NCBI GenBank assembly: GCA_016839865.1
Contig: JAEOTN010000262.1
Location: 1-19,682 of the forward strand
Direction: 5' to 3'
Length of the DNA: 19,682 nt
From: Promethearchaeota archaeon
Lineage (GTDB): Archaea; Asgardarchaeota; Lokiarchaeia; Sigynarchaeales; MK-D1
Shown piece after piece: positions 1 to 8,175 of this stretch; the first letter of the stretch is position 1, and every line of letters starts with the position of its first letter. The notes beneath the pieces were generated by a model. It ran no database searches. It saw only the letters and a list, made by a program, of their open reading frames with translations, and had not been told where the DNA came from. A program made the translations under genes and the position numbers.

Positions 1-575
1 GCACCCCCACTCTTATCCGAGTTCATGAACCAGTTATCCCAAGCGTCTCCACTGATGTTTGGGGAGATCCTCTTAAAAGTAGCACTTAATACCTTACCTA
101 ATGCACCGGATTTGACCGCCTTATATGTATATTGATATTCGGGCCAGAATCGAATACACATTCCAATCATAAGAAATTTATCTGAATTATTTGCGATGTC
201 AACAATTTCTTTTGCTTCTTGAGAGGTACGTGCTAGTGGTTTTTCACAGATAACATGTTTTCCTGCTTGTAGTGCTTCAGAAATTAGTTTTTTATGTAGA
301 TATGTAGGTGCACATATATCTACTACATCAATTTCAGGATTTTTAATGAGTTCAAGAGCGTCTGAGTAAGTTTGTATACTTGACATCTCAACTGATTTAC
401 TATTATCTCCATCCCCTATGTTGCCAGAAACTGATGACCAATCTCCTTTCAATTTATTTTCATCGACATCAGCTACTGCAACTACTTCAGACTTGTTATT
501 TTTCTGATAAATGCGGAAATGGGTCGTTCCCATGAATCCTAGACCAATGATTCCTACTTTGACTTTTTTTGACAT
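1..575 (-). CDS. Gfo/Idh/MocA-family NAD(P)-dependent oxidoreductase (N-terminal part, cut by window edge)
   Basis: I translated this minus-strand frame by hand from the ATG at 573-575. It gives 191 residues and is still open at base 1, so the C-terminal part lies outside the window. It begins MSKKVKVGIIGLGFMG, the glycine-rich GxGxxG dinucleotide-binding turn. About 100 residues later it has the family hallmark CEKPLA, followed by ARTSQEAKEIV. These are diagnostic of the Rossmann domain of the Gfo/Idh/MocA family, soluble sugar or inositol dehydrogenases and related oxidoreductases. The family acts on many sugars and sugar nucleotides, so the substrate cannot be named from this part. A UDP-glucose dehydrogenase lies 3 kb away on the same strand, which is compatible with sugar metabolism but proves nothing. 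Confidence 0.9.
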   Translation of the reverse strand, partial: MSKKVKVGIIGLGFMGTTHFRIYQKNNKSEVVAVADVDENKLKGDWSSVSGNIGDGDNSKSVEMSSIQTYSDALELIKNPEIDVVDICAPTYLHKKLISEALQAGKHVICEKPLARTSQEAKEIVDIANNSDKFLMIGMCIRFWPEYQYTYKAVKSGALGKVLSATFKRISPNISGDAWDNWFMNSDKSGG

Positions 576-691
576 TCAACATCATGTGTTTTTTCTTCGC
601 GTAATAGCATGAAATTTGTGAATGTAAATAATGTTAAGGAAAATTAAACTTCTGAAATTGCCCTAAATGTCCATTTCTCGAACTTTTAAAT

Positions 692-698
692 AAAAAAA
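692..698 (-). terminator. U-tract terminator after the DUF6159 gene
   Basis: Seven A's on the plus strand read as T7 on the minus strand, about 19 nt past the stop of the upstream minus-strand gene. Oligo-U tracts of this kind act as intrinsic terminators in archaea. No hairpin is obvious. Confidence 0.4.
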
Positions 699-716
699 TA
701 ATGAACGATGTTTAGT

Positions 717-1610
717 CTATCTTCGTCTTCGTTCTGGTTTGTCTTTAAATGTGTTTGCTAACACAGTTTTCTTCCAACCTTTTGGCACTGACCCAGTGTC
801 TGCATAAACGAATAAAGCTGTATTATACACCATGTTAGCAACATTGAATACTAAATTTAAGAGAATTAAGTATACAACCGCTAAAACTATAAATGTAATA
901 AATAGACCAATCATTGGTGTACTGGGTAGGAAGAATACCAACGCTGCTAAACCACCAAAGACAAGTAATCCGAGTAATCCGAATAGGAATCTCATTAATC
1001 CCAATCCAAAGTAACGAATAATGGATTCACCCCATGTCTTTTTCAAAGTTTCTACTGATTTTTTGATAGCAGCTTTAGGACCTAAGTCGTAGTATGTTAT
1101 AGCTGGAACAACGAAAATTGTTGCGATATTCCACATAAAGTTCATAGCCCCTCTAAGGAACTGCAAAATCACTTTTCCTGCAGTCCCCAATTGATTTGCT
1201 AGATTTTGGAGAAGTGCCATCAGAACACCCCATAATGCTGAAATTGCAGACCAAGCGGAGATAGTTCCGAATCGCTTGAAACCATATTTAATAGACTGTC
1301 CAAGAGTTGCATCTCCTCCTTCAAATCGTGTTTTTGCTGTGTAGCAGGTACATACTCCGAAAAATGTTGAAATCCAAGCTAATCCAAAATAAATAATAAA
1401 CAACCATAAATAGTATATTGCGTTCCATGTAAACTCAGTAGTAGTACCTTGTAAAAACTGGAGTAGAACTGTTGGGAAAAGGATTGCAAGAGAGAATAAA
1501 GCGGAAAAGATACTGCTCAAAATGGGGAACCAAAGAAGTTCCTTATCAGCTCGTATTACAGAAAAACTCAACCGCATTACTTCTCGACTACGTTGAAATG
1601 CATTTGTCAT
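717..1610 (-). CDS. DUF6159-type multi-pass membrane protein
   Basis: This integral membrane protein has about six hydrophobic segments. Its pattern matches the uncharacterised DUF6159 family: an N-terminal signature (RLSFSVIRADKELLWFPIL) just before the first membrane segment, a middle helix around ISAWSAISALWGVLMALLQN, then FVVPAITYYDLGPKAAI and a KKTWGESI stretch. The C-terminal tail is strongly basic (ERRRR). The frame extends upstream to a TTG at 1700, but the ATG at 1608-1610 is preferred. It is preceded by an AAGTGAT Shine-Dalgarno-like sequence and puts the conserved N-terminus where the family usually has it, giving 297 residues. No function is known for the family. Neighbouring genes do not suggest one. 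Confidence 0.75.
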   Translation of the reverse strand: MTNAFQRSREVMRLSFSVIRADKELLWFPILSSIFSALFSLAILFPTVLLQFLQGTTTEFTWNAIYYLWLFIIYFGLAWISTFFGVCTCYTAKTRFEGGDATLGQSIKYGFKRFGTISAWSAISALWGVLMALLQNLANQLGTAGKVILQFLRGAMNFMWNIATIFVVPAITYYDLGPKAAIKKSVETLKKTWGESIIRYFGLGLMRFLFGLLGLLVFGGLAALVFFLPSTPMIGLFITFIVLAVVYLILLNLVFNVANMVYNTALFVYADTGSVPKGWKKTVLANTFKDKPERRRR

Positions 1611-1706
1611 TATAATCACTTTACGAACGTATTTGTTCATAAGATGATTATCTTTCATACTTAAGAGTTTGACTACCGTGATATTAATGTCACAGTCCAA
1701 TAAAAT

Positions 1707-2462
1707 CTACTCAAATTTGTCCGTATGGGTTTTCTTATAGTATCCCGAAAACATAGCATTACAGATTGGTGGAGCACTTTTTCCTGTTTCATCCAAACGG
1801 ATTTTTACCAGTCGCAATATTTGGTTTAATCCCATAATTATCAATCTATCAACATCATAGATCCAATAGGCATCTAATCTCTTTGTAACAATGGAAAAAT
1901 CTGTAGGATTTGTGAATACATCGTAACTAAATAGTAAATCCGGAAACGGTGAGAAAGTAAAATAAATTCTAAGTTCATTATCAATCGTAATCCCTTTCCA
2001 ACTAATGGTTCGTTCTCTCATAGCATTAGATACTAGTTGGGAGGGTTCGCCATTATATACATCTTGAGGAAATTCGTTAGATATAAGAGTAGATGCATAA
2101 TTCAACAAGATTTCACATAAATGACATAAATCTTCCCCAGAAATCCATGTTACACGGTCACCTGAAAATAAAAACTGCAACTCATATGGATCTCCACCAA
2201 ATTCTTCATTATCAACTTGCAGTAGCACATGAATCTTAACTTCTGGGAAGAATTCTTTTGTAATCGTCCATGATTCTCCATAGTCCAAATCCTCCAATGA
2301 TGCATTTATTTGTTGAGATAAATCAACTAGTTCTTTTCGACTCAATTCTTTTAGGTTATCAACATGTTTTTTTCCAATATCCTTAAGATCTTGATAATGA
2401 GGGGTTCGAATTCCTTTAATGGCATCAATCTGCTGAATTGTAAAAAACTGCGGAGAATTCAT
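1707..2462 (-). CDS. hypothetical soluble protein, 251 aa
   Basis: I do not recognise the family. The protein has no signal peptide or membrane helix. The N-terminal 50 residues are helical and charged (KDIGKKHVDNLKELSRKELV). They are followed by a mixed region with the motif FGGDPYELQFLFSGDRVTW and then SGEDLCHLCEILLNYAS. The C-terminal half is rich in aromatic and acidic residues and contains one Cys near the end (PPICNAMFSGYYKK). It lies 54 bp downstream of the longin/uDENN-like gene on the same strand. The gap contains three U-tracts, so the two genes may be separate transcription units despite the proximity. The length and smooth codon use support a real gene. Confidence 0.7.
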   Translation of the reverse strand: MNSPQFFTIQQIDAIKGIRTPHYQDLKDIGKKHVDNLKELSRKELVDLSQQINASLEDLDYGESWTITKEFFPEVKIHVLLQVDNEEFGGDPYELQFLFSGDRVTWISGEDLCHLCEILLNYASTLISNEFPQDVYNGEPSQLVSNAMRERTISWKGITIDNELRIYFTFSPFPDLLFSYDVFTNPTDFSIVTKRLDAYWIYDVDRLIIMGLNQILRLVKIRLDETGKSAPPICNAMFSGYYKKTHTDKFE

Positions 2463-2484
2463 ACTTAAACGTATAAATCACTTG

Positions 2485-2516
2485 AAAAAAAGGTTTCATT
2501 CCAAAAAACAGAAAAA
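2485..2516 (-). terminator. triple U-tract terminator after the longin/uDENN-like gene
   Basis: Immediately after the stop of the gene ending at 2517, the minus strand carries T5, T6 and T7 runs within 32 nt. Clustered U-runs are the usual archaeal termination signal. Confidence 0.45.
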
Positions 2517-3068
2517 TTAACAATACTGCTCATGGGTTTGATATGGAAGAATTTGTTTTACTTCCGCTTCTTCTACGGAGATTATTCCAGCCAAATCGTT
2601 CAGAAGCATGTGCCAGGCTTTAAGAACTGTTTCAACATCTGCACCCATGGATAGTTTTTGCTTCAAATCTTCTGCAATTTCTTCAATTTCGATAGGTAAA
2701 GTTCCAATAGCTTTAGTCGGAATGAATAATAAAAGTGCATAACGCTGGATTCCACCTCTAGCTTTAGAATCCAACACGGATATTTTCTTGATATGAATGA
2801 TATACTTCACATTGTTTGAATCTTGCAAAAATAAAGCAAGCTCATCCGAACGTGATGAAATAGAATCTTGTAAGATATTATATTGGGTTAAACTACTAAA
2901 AGTAGAAAAATCATACGAAACACCTATGAACCGTGGTCCGAGTTTATGATCATAATGAGAACATGCAATTCCTATTTCACTTGGGAAATTAGAATTGTTA
3001 CTATCATTATTTTCCGATCCCGAGGGTTTAACCTGAGTAATAAATTCCTCAAGCAGGTTCTGGTCCAT
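2517..3068 (-). CDS. probable longin/uDENN-like small protein (Asgard type)
   Basis: This is a 183-residue soluble protein. After a low-complexity, Asn/Ser-rich linker (GSENNDSNNSN), residues 32-50 read IGIACSHYDHKLGPRFIGVS. A strand ending in an F/YDxxLGP turn is typical of the first beta-hairpin of longin and uDENN domains. It is followed by an alternation of strands and helices and a second conserved-looking block, KARGGIQRYALLLFIPT (about 103-119), then a C-terminal helix. In eukaryotes such domains bind small GTPases or belong to SNARE and trafficking proteins, and Asgard archaea carry many of them. The assignment is an inference from the motif and strand order, with no catalytic residue to check. 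A 5-bp inverted repeat (GTGAG/CTCAC, 3092-3108) lies 24-40 bp upstream of the start. A roadblock-GTPase is encoded 5 kb away. Confidence 0.5.
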   Translation of the reverse strand: MDQNLLEEFITQVKPSGSENNDSNNSNFPSEIGIACSHYDHKLGPRFIGVSYDFSTFSSLTQYNILQDSISSRSDELALFLQDSNNVKYIIHIKKISVLDSKARGGIQRYALLLFIPTKAIGTLPIEIEEIAEDLKQKLSMGADVETVLKAWHMLLNDLAGIISVEEAEVKQILPYQTHEQYC

Positions 3069-3172
3069 ATTTTTTCGCTTCTTTTTTTGATGTGAGTGAT
3101 TGTCTCACCCAAACAAAAAGAATGCGATTAGATTCATAAGTTTCCATTATTGAAAAGATTCTAAAAAAGTTT

Positions 3173-3180
3173 AAAAAAAA
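3173..3180 (-). terminator. U-tract terminator after the 3195-3572 gene
   Basis: Eight A's on the plus strand give T8 on the minus strand, 14 nt past the stop of the preceding minus-strand gene. Confidence 0.4.
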
Positions 3181-3194
3181 TTCTTTTTGTCGAC

Positions 3195-3572
3195 TTAGAG
3201 ATGTCGTTCAAAAATGCGCCAATCCGCTAAAGATGAAAGTATCAGGAGTTTATCTCTTGGTATGCCAAATTCTTTCAGAGATATCTCACCAATAATAATG
3301 TTTCTACCACGTGCACCTATTACTTTGAATTTTGATTGGGTTTTTGTGATTTTTTCGAGTATTTTTATGTTCACAATCTCGTCTAATCCAGTTGCTGCTT
3401 CTTCATATCCAACGTATTCCTTCTCAAAATAAAACTTTGCAGAGTTTTCTTTTTTATTCCACTTCATCACTAATTGTTTCACATTTTTCGGTGGTTGTGT
3501 TATTAACTCTCGCCATTTAAACCGAAATTTATGAATTTCTCTCTCATCAGGGGGGTTCTCGTTTTCGCTCAT
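3195..3572 (-). CDS. hypothetical small protein, 125 aa
   Basis: The family is not recognised. The frame could begin at a TTG at 3593, but the ATG at 3570-3572 (MSENENPPDER) follows a GAGAGATC-like ribosome-binding sequence and is preferred. The product is soluble and charged. It has a short acidic N-terminal stretch, a basic region (FRFKWREL), then a probable beta-rich core (KFKVIGARGRNIIIGEISL) and a C-terminal helix (PRDKLLILSSLADW). It has no cysteine motifs and no membrane segment. It lies 30 bp downstream of the UDP-glucose dehydrogenase gene on the same strand, so cotranscription is likely. A role in the same process is possible but unsupported by the sequence. Confidence 0.6.
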   Translation of the reverse strand: MSENENPPDEREIHKFRFKWRELITQPPKNVKQLVMKWNKKENSAKFYFEKEYVGYEEAATGLDEIVNIKILEKITKTQSKFKVIGARGRNIIIGEISLKEFGIPRDKLLILSSLADWRIFERHL

Positions 3573-3602
3573 GCAAGATCTCTCAGATTTCAACTGTAAT
3601 TT

Positions 3603-4985
3603 TTATTTAGGTGCATATTTTCGTGAATTTGAATAACCGATTGCCTTTAAAGTCACACCTGAGTTTTCAAAAATGTTTGGATCTAAAACTCGACGACCGT
3701 CTATTATGATTGGATTTTTCATTTGCTTAAAATTATTGGGTTTTAATTTCAAAAATTCACTCCATTCAGTAATAAGTATTACTCCTTCCGAATCTTTTAA
3801 TGCATCCAAAGCAGAATCGCAGTATTTAATCGATGCTTTAGGAGATATTCCTGATTCTTTCTTGAAATTTTCCATTGCGACAGGATCGTATACTTGAAGC
3901 TTCGCGCCTTCTTTTAACAACCTTTTTGCAATTTTTATGGAGGGTGCAGATCGAATATCATCCGTCTCTGGTTTAAATGAGAGTCCTAATAAACAAATTT
4001 TCTTATCCTTAACCTCTCCAATTTCACTTTTCAACATCTTGATTGGAAAATAAGGTTGATCTTTATTGACCATTAAAGTTCCATCTAGTATCTTTGATTT
4101 ATATCCTGCACTAATCCCTGCACTAAGGAGGGCTTTGACATCTTTTGGGAAGCAGGATCCACCAAATCCTAATCCTGCATTTAAGTATTTATCACTGATC
4201 CGATTATCCATACCCAAAGCTTGTGCTACTACCTTCACATCCACACCAAATATTGAGGATAAATTTGCAATTTCATTGATGAAAGACACTTTGGTCGCTA
4301 AGAAGGAATTCGTCGCATATTTGATCATTTCCGCTGTTCGTAAATCACAATTGAGAAAAATATCTTTTCCAATGACGGATGGATGAAAGTCTTGAAATAC
4401 ATTAAAAAACTCTTGATATGAATTATTATCTATAGCACCGATAACAATTTTATCGGGGTTCAGAAAATCATATATTGCTGCGCCTTCTCGTAAAAATTCA
4501 GGTGTCATACACACCCCAAAATCCCTTCCTGCCTTTTTCCCTGACTCTTCTTCAATGATTGGTATTACATGAGAATCAGTGGTTCCTGGAATTACAGTAC
4601 TTTTTACGGAGATAGAATGATAGGAAGTTTTCTTTTTTAGTGCTTTACCGATATTATGGGATGCAGAATGAATCTGAGAAAGATCTATATATCCAGAATC
4701 CGATGTCGGAGTACCCACACAAATGAAAGTAATGTCTGAATTGAGAATAGCTTCTTCTGTGTTTGTAGTTGCAGAAATGAGATTGTTTTTCACCCCGGCT
4801 TCTAATAGTTCGGGTAATTGGTCTTCATAAATAGGAGCTCTTCCCGCTTTTATCATTTCTACCCTTTTTTCGCTTATATCAACACAAATAACTTGGGTTC
4901 CGAGTTTGGCTAGACTAGCTGACAAACAAAGCCCAACATATCCCATTCCGATTACGCTAACCGTTTTCCTCTTACTTTCACTCAT
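3603..4985 (-). CDS. UDP-glucose 6-dehydrogenase (UDP-glucose/GDP-mannose dehydrogenase family)
   Basis: This enzyme makes UDP-glucuronate (or a related uronate) from the sugar nucleotide using two NAD+, supplying precursors for surface glycans. All family landmarks are present in 460 residues, the normal length. The N-terminal Rossmann turn is VIGMGYVGL (11-19), followed by VGTPTS (90-95), KSTVIPGTT (128-136) and TPEFLREG (161-168). The substrate-binding/catalytic Lys222 and Asn226 lie in MIKYATNSF. The catalytic nucleophile is Cys278 in GLGFGGSCFPKD (271-282). The C-terminal domain has LGLSFKPETDDIRSAPS and IIDGR. The UDP-ManNAc dehydrogenase branch shares this fold, so the exact sugar is not certain. 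The start ATG follows GATGATTAA, a plausible ribosome-binding site. Confidence 0.92.
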   Translation of the reverse strand: MSESKRKTVSVIGMGYVGLCLSASLAKLGTQVICVDISEKRVEMIKAGRAPIYEDQLPELLEAGVKNNLISATTNTEEAILNSDITFICVGTPTSDSGYIDLSQIHSASHNIGKALKKKTSYHSISVKSTVIPGTTDSHVIPIIEEESGKKAGRDFGVCMTPEFLREGAAIYDFLNPDKIVIGAIDNNSYQEFFNVFQDFHPSVIGKDIFLNCDLRTAEMIKYATNSFLATKVSFINEIANLSSIFGVDVKVVAQALGMDNRISDKYLNAGLGFGGSCFPKDVKALLSAGISAGYKSKILDGTLMVNKDQPYFPIKMLKSEIGEVKDKKICLLGLSFKPETDDIRSAPSIKIAKRLLKEGAKLQVYDPVAMENFKKESGISPKASIKYCDSALDALKDSEGVILITEWSEFLKLKPNNFKQMKNPIIIDGRRVLDPNIFENSGVTLKAIGYSNSRKYAPK

Positions 4986-5054
4986 TTAATCATCTCTGTA
5001 AAACAATACGTACTACAAGTTCAGACAGTTTATGAGCTTTCTAGTACAATTGAG

Positions 5055-5061
5055 AAAAAAA
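5055..5061 (-). terminator. U-tract terminator after the CPBP protease gene
   Basis: T7 on the minus strand lies 25 nt beyond the stop at 5086, in the gap before the UDP-glucose dehydrogenase gene. Confidence 0.4.
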
Positions 5062-5085
5062 GGACATTAAGTAAAATATAAAGAG

Positions 5086-5991
5086 TTATAGTTGAGAAGT
5101 TTTCTTTCCTTTACCATTAGGAGTTGGAACTAGGTCGGGATCTTGCTTAACTACAGTTGGTTGGAGATTAATTCTGCCAGAAAAATCCTTAGGACGAGTA
5201 AAGATTACTATGAATATACACACAATTCCAAGTACAGCATTTGCTATCCACCATGCTGAAGCATCTCCCGTTTCAGTTATCAACGGCATGGTTTCCATCG
5301 TTAAATTCATTAGAGAATGCATTAAAAATGCTGGAACCAAAGATCCCTTGGAATGGTTTTGTTGATATGCTATGATGAAAGTGAATACCAAGTCTGTGAC
5401 TAGAAAAGCACCTATCGGTAGGGTATTTTGAGGAGCTCCCTCAATAAAGAACGCAGGAATGTGCCATAATCCCCAGATCGCACCCATCATAAGAGCACTG
5501 AGCCAACCACCAAATTTTTCTTGTAATTTGGGTAATGCATATCCTCTCCATCCAAATTCTTCCCCTAATGGTCCACCTATAACTAAACCCATTAAAAATG
5601 CAATAGGGATTTTCCATGCTTCATTTAAGAGCATGTCGGTAAAAGGTATAGGTACTCCTCGAGCACCGTAGTTAATTGAATGAACTAAAATGATTAATAA
5701 TGGGTATAGCAGAATCGTAGTAATACCCCACTTGTATCCTCTAAACTGCACAGCCCGTTTTAGTAATTTTCCCATTCCTTTTTTACCTGATTCAATACCA
5801 ACAAAAATAAAACCCATAATACTTGGTACAAAAGTTGCTACAATTGACAAAATTAAAACTAAAAGTTCGGGAATAGCAGGCAAGAAGAAAGTGCGGAGTA
5901 ATCCAGGCACCCAGAGAATCCAGGTGATTCCAAAAGTTAAACCGAAAAAGATCCAAATGTCCCATTTTTCGGATAGTTTCTTTCTACTCAT
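5086..5991 (-). CDS. CPBP-family intramembrane metalloprotease (CAAX-protease/Abi type)
   Basis: This is a multi-pass membrane protein of 301 residues with about eight hydrophobic segments. It has the three CPBP motifs: EEFGWR at 144-149 (EExxxR, within GGPLGEEFGWRGYALP), His177 in WGLWHIPAF, and His225 with Asn229 in FLMHSLMN. In the family, the glutamates and histidines bind the catalytic metal or activate water inside the membrane. The C-terminal 40 residues are cytoplasmic and basic (NGKGKKTSQL). In eukaryotes the relatives remove the CaaX tripeptide from prenylated proteins. The roadblock-GTPase in this window has no C-terminal cysteine, so it is not a CaaX substrate. Bacterial and archaeal members more often act in bacteriocin immunity or have no known substrate. 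The substrate here is unknown. Confidence 0.88.
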   Translation of the reverse strand: MSRKKLSEKWDIWIFFGLTFGITWILWVPGLLRTFFLPAIPELLVLILSIVATFVPSIMGFIFVGIESGKKGMGKLLKRAVQFRGYKWGITTILLYPLLIILVHSINYGARGVPIPFTDMLLNEAWKIPIAFLMGLVIGGPLGEEFGWRGYALPKLQEKFGGWLSALMMGAIWGLWHIPAFFIEGAPQNTLPIGAFLVTDLVFTFIIAYQQNHSKGSLVPAFLMHSLMNLTMETMPLITETGDASAWWIANAVLGIVCIFIVIFTRPKDFSGRINLQPTVVKQDPDLVPTPNGKGKKTSQL

Positions 5992-6055
5992 AAAGAGGAA
6001 ATCTTTCTGATTTTATTAATACAATTCAATAACCACGAGTTAGCAAATAGAGAAA

Positions 6056-6916
6056 TTAAGAGTTGGTTAAACTCAACTGTATCTTAGCATATTTATTTCC
6101 TTTAAGCAACCATCTTTTTATTCGTGGAGCTAATTTGATGTAAATCCAGAAGGAAAAGAAAAACCCACCAATGAGGAAAAATGGTTCAAAAATTAATAGT
6201 ATACCTAGTAATAATGAGTCTCCAAACACATTTTCGCGAATAAACAACCATATGTATAAAAATGGAGTTGTGATACCTGCAAATCCTTTTATAATGGATA
6301 AGAAATAATTACCAACTCCTCTGACATCCAGTGATTTTGTTAAGATTTTTCCGTCGCTTAACTCTTCCAAATTTGATTTTTTCATAAAAATAATACCTGA
6401 ATCTTCAAGAAACCATGCAGGAAATATCAACAATATACTGATCGGTGTTAAAATGAGAGCTCCGGCTGCAGATGAAAAGGCTTCAGATCCACCAATTAAT
6501 TCGATGGAAAACTCAAATAAGATTCGATTTACAGCCATACTTAATGCTATAGCTAATAAAGTAGCGTAAAATCCACGTGATACGAATTCTCCGAAGGTAT
6601 AATGACTGTCTAATTCCTTAATTCCCATCGGCCATTTCCTAAATTTCATGATGTTTGCAAGATGGACAAATAGAGGAGTTAAGATTGCTGATATAAAAAC
6701 AAAAATTATTTGTAACACAAGTGGAGCGATAAATAAAATTACTAGATCAAGAGTTAATCTTCCAGGAATAATCTGGGAAACTCCCCAAGGATCATTAGTA
6801 ATATCTATTATAATATAAATCAAAACTGCAATATATAACAAGAACAATACGAAGAATACCACTGCTCCAATAAGGAATGTATTTTTTTTTTTCTTACGAG
6901 AATTTTCTTCTACCAT
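6056..6916 (-). CDS. hypothetical multi-pass membrane protein, 286 aa
   Basis: The family is not recognised. The N-terminus is short and very basic (NSRKKKK), followed by a strong membrane helix (about 14-35) and roughly five more: about 52-80, 115-135, 148-168, 208-226 and 232-255. The central region contains charged loops (RKWPMGIKELDSHYTFGEF) and DSGIIFMKKSNLEELSDG. It ends in a basic cytoplasmic tail (APRIKRWLLKG). There are no catalytic motifs. It lies 64 bp upstream of the CPBP protease gene on the same strand and may be cotranscribed with it. It is divergent from the small zinc-knuckle gene, sharing a promoter region of about 90 bp. Confidence 0.65.
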   Translation of the reverse strand: MVEENSRKKKKNTFLIGAVVFFVLFLLYIAVLIYIIIDITNDPWGVSQIIPGRLTLDLVILFIAPLVLQIIFVFISAILTPLFVHLANIMKFRKWPMGIKELDSHYTFGEFVSRGFYATLLAIALSMAVNRILFEFSIELIGGSEAFSSAAGALILTPISILLIFPAWFLEDSGIIFMKKSNLEELSDGKILTKSLDVRGVGNYFLSIIKGFAGITTPFLYIWLFIRENVFGDSLLLGILLIFEPFFLIGGFFFSFWIYIKLAPRIKRWLLKGNKYAKIQLSLTNS

Positions 6917-6975
6917 ATCAATATCCTATAAAATCAAACGTAATAATATTGACTGAATCAACCCATGCTGATGGA

Positions 6976-6984
6976 TTTTTATAG
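6976..6984 (+). promoter_or_regulatory. TATA box of the small zinc-knuckle gene
   Basis: TTTTTATAG lies about 27 bp before the ATG at 7007. That is the archaeal TATA-to-start distance and suggests a leaderless transcript. It argues against the upstream ATGs at 6965 and 6971, which would be before or inside the TATA box. Confidence 0.4.
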
Positions 6985-7006
6985 GGAATTTGCCACAATA
7001 ATGTTG

Positions 7007-7240
7007 ATGGCTAGGAAGAAAAAAGTATTATACCCCCAATGTCCACGCTGTAACTTGAAAATGCGCATTGTGCTTAATCCCTCAGAAATTGAATTCGAGC
7101 CCGGAAGTTTTTATTTAATAGTACATGCACATGGTGATTTAGATAACGATGCCCATGCAGTCATAATTGAAGTTGATAATAATTTTGGGGTGAGGGGACA
7201 ACTACTTTCAGATATTTTTGAATATACCTATGACATCTAA
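7007..7240 (+). CDS. small zinc-knuckle protein, 77 aa
   Basis: This is a short soluble protein. It starts MARKKKVLYPQCPRCNLKM, with a single CPRC knuckle near the N-terminus. After a linker comes a compact block with VHAHGDLDNDAHAVIIEVD and NNFGVRGQLLSDIF. A CxxC followed by an HGD..HA..(V/I)..D..F.VRG block resembles small uncharacterised archaeal proteins, but I cannot name a family. With only two cysteines, metal binding would need the histidines or a partner. In-frame ATGs exist at 6965, 6971, 7001 and 7007. The last is preferred because of the TATA-box position, and 7001 is nearly as good. The gene ends 7 bp before the convergent activase gene. Confidence 0.6.
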   Translation: MARKKKVLYPQCPRCNLKMRIVLNPSEIEFEPGSFYLIVHAHGDLDNDAHAVIIEVDNNFGVRGQLLSDIFEYTYDI

Positions 7241-7247
7241 TTTCTCA

Positions 7248-8024
7248 TTAAAGCCTTTTTTCGAATGCCAATAATGCTGCTCCCAACGCACCTGTGATTT
7301 GTGGATTTTCAGGAACCAATATTTCAAACCCTAACTCCTTTTCAAGTGCTGCTTTTACTGCTGAATTCCAGGCAACTCCTCCGCAAAATATGAGAGGAGA
7401 TTTTACATTAATCCTTTTAGCCATTGCACCTACACGTTTTGCAATTGAAATATGAATTCCCATTGCGATATCTTCTTTTTTCGCACCCTGAGCAAATAAG
7501 CTAATAACTTCACTTTCTGCAAATACTGTACATGTTGATGACACTTTTTCTGGTGAAGAGGACGATAATGCAACTTCTCCTAAGGCTTGAAGATCAATTT
7601 CTAACGCATTGGCCATAACTTCTAAAAATCTCCCAGTTCCTGCTGCACATTTATCATTCATCTGGAAATCAATTACTTTTCCAGTTTGCTTTTGAATAAC
7701 AATAACTTTTGAATCCTGTCCCCCTATATCTATCACAGAAGACACATTCGGGAAATAATGTTGTACTCCTCGTGCATGTGCGGTTATTTCAGTCACTTTT
7801 TCATCAGCAATATCTAATGAATGTCTCCCATAACCTGTGCTAACAATCTTGTCTACTTCCGCTTTCTCAATATTGTTTTTTTCTAATAATTGTGTGAATA
7901 ATTGATTCCCTACCTCATTAAATTGATATGAGGACCGATCAATCACAAAATCCACTATTCTTCCATCTTTCAATAGAATAATCTTTGTAACAAGGCTTCC
8001 AATATCAACACCGACAGTGTACAT
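7248..8024 (-). CDS. 2-hydroxyacyl-CoA dehydratase activase (HgdC/BcrAD/BadFG ATPase family)
   Basis: This is the ATP-dependent reductive activator that injects an electron into 2-hydroxyacyl-CoA dehydratases or benzoyl-CoA reductase-type enzymes. It is 258 residues, the normal length for a single-domain activator. It has the ASKHA ATPase landmarks: VGVDIGSLVTKIIL (phosphate-1), VIDIGGQDSKVI (phosphate-2, about 97-108) and the adenosine motif FCGGVAWNSAV. Cys126 (NDKCAAGTGRFLE) and Cys165 (STCTVFAESE) are the two cysteines that bridge the dimer through a shared [4Fe-4S] cluster. No dehydratase subunit (HgdA/HgdB) is encoded in this window, so the partner must be elsewhere if there is one. Stand-alone members of the family also occur. 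Soluble, cytoplasmic. Confidence 0.9.
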   Translation of the reverse strand: MYTVGVDIGSLVTKIILLKDGRIVDFVIDRSSYQFNEVGNQLFTQLLEKNNIEKAEVDKIVSTGYGRHSLDIADEKVTEITAHARGVQHYFPNVSSVIDIGGQDSKVIVIQKQTGKVIDFQMNDKCAAGTGRFLEVMANALEIDLQALGEVALSSSSPEKVSSTCTVFAESEVISLFAQGAKKEDIAMGIHISIAKRVGAMAKRINVKSPLIFCGGVAWNSAVKAALEKELGFEILVPENPQITGALGAALLAFEKRL

Positions 8025-8175
8025 ATGAATTTTACATGGGGGTTAGTGTACAAAAATATTGTGATAGCATGGTGTTTTTCGTTACTTTTTAAGCATGGGA
8101 TACACAATAATCTTCAAACAACACAAAATTTGTTGGTTGGAACCAACGACAAATAGACTTTCGTGGGTACATTCT

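Noticed and set aside
5009..5047. GTACTA ... TAGTAC inverted repeat upstream of the CPBP/UDP-glucose dehydrogenase gap
   Set aside because: Only 6-bp arms far apart; expected by chance.
7248..8024. Activase read as a sugar kinase or Hsp70-type ATPase
   Set aside because: The paired cysteines and GGQDSK motif fit the dehydratase-activase family better.
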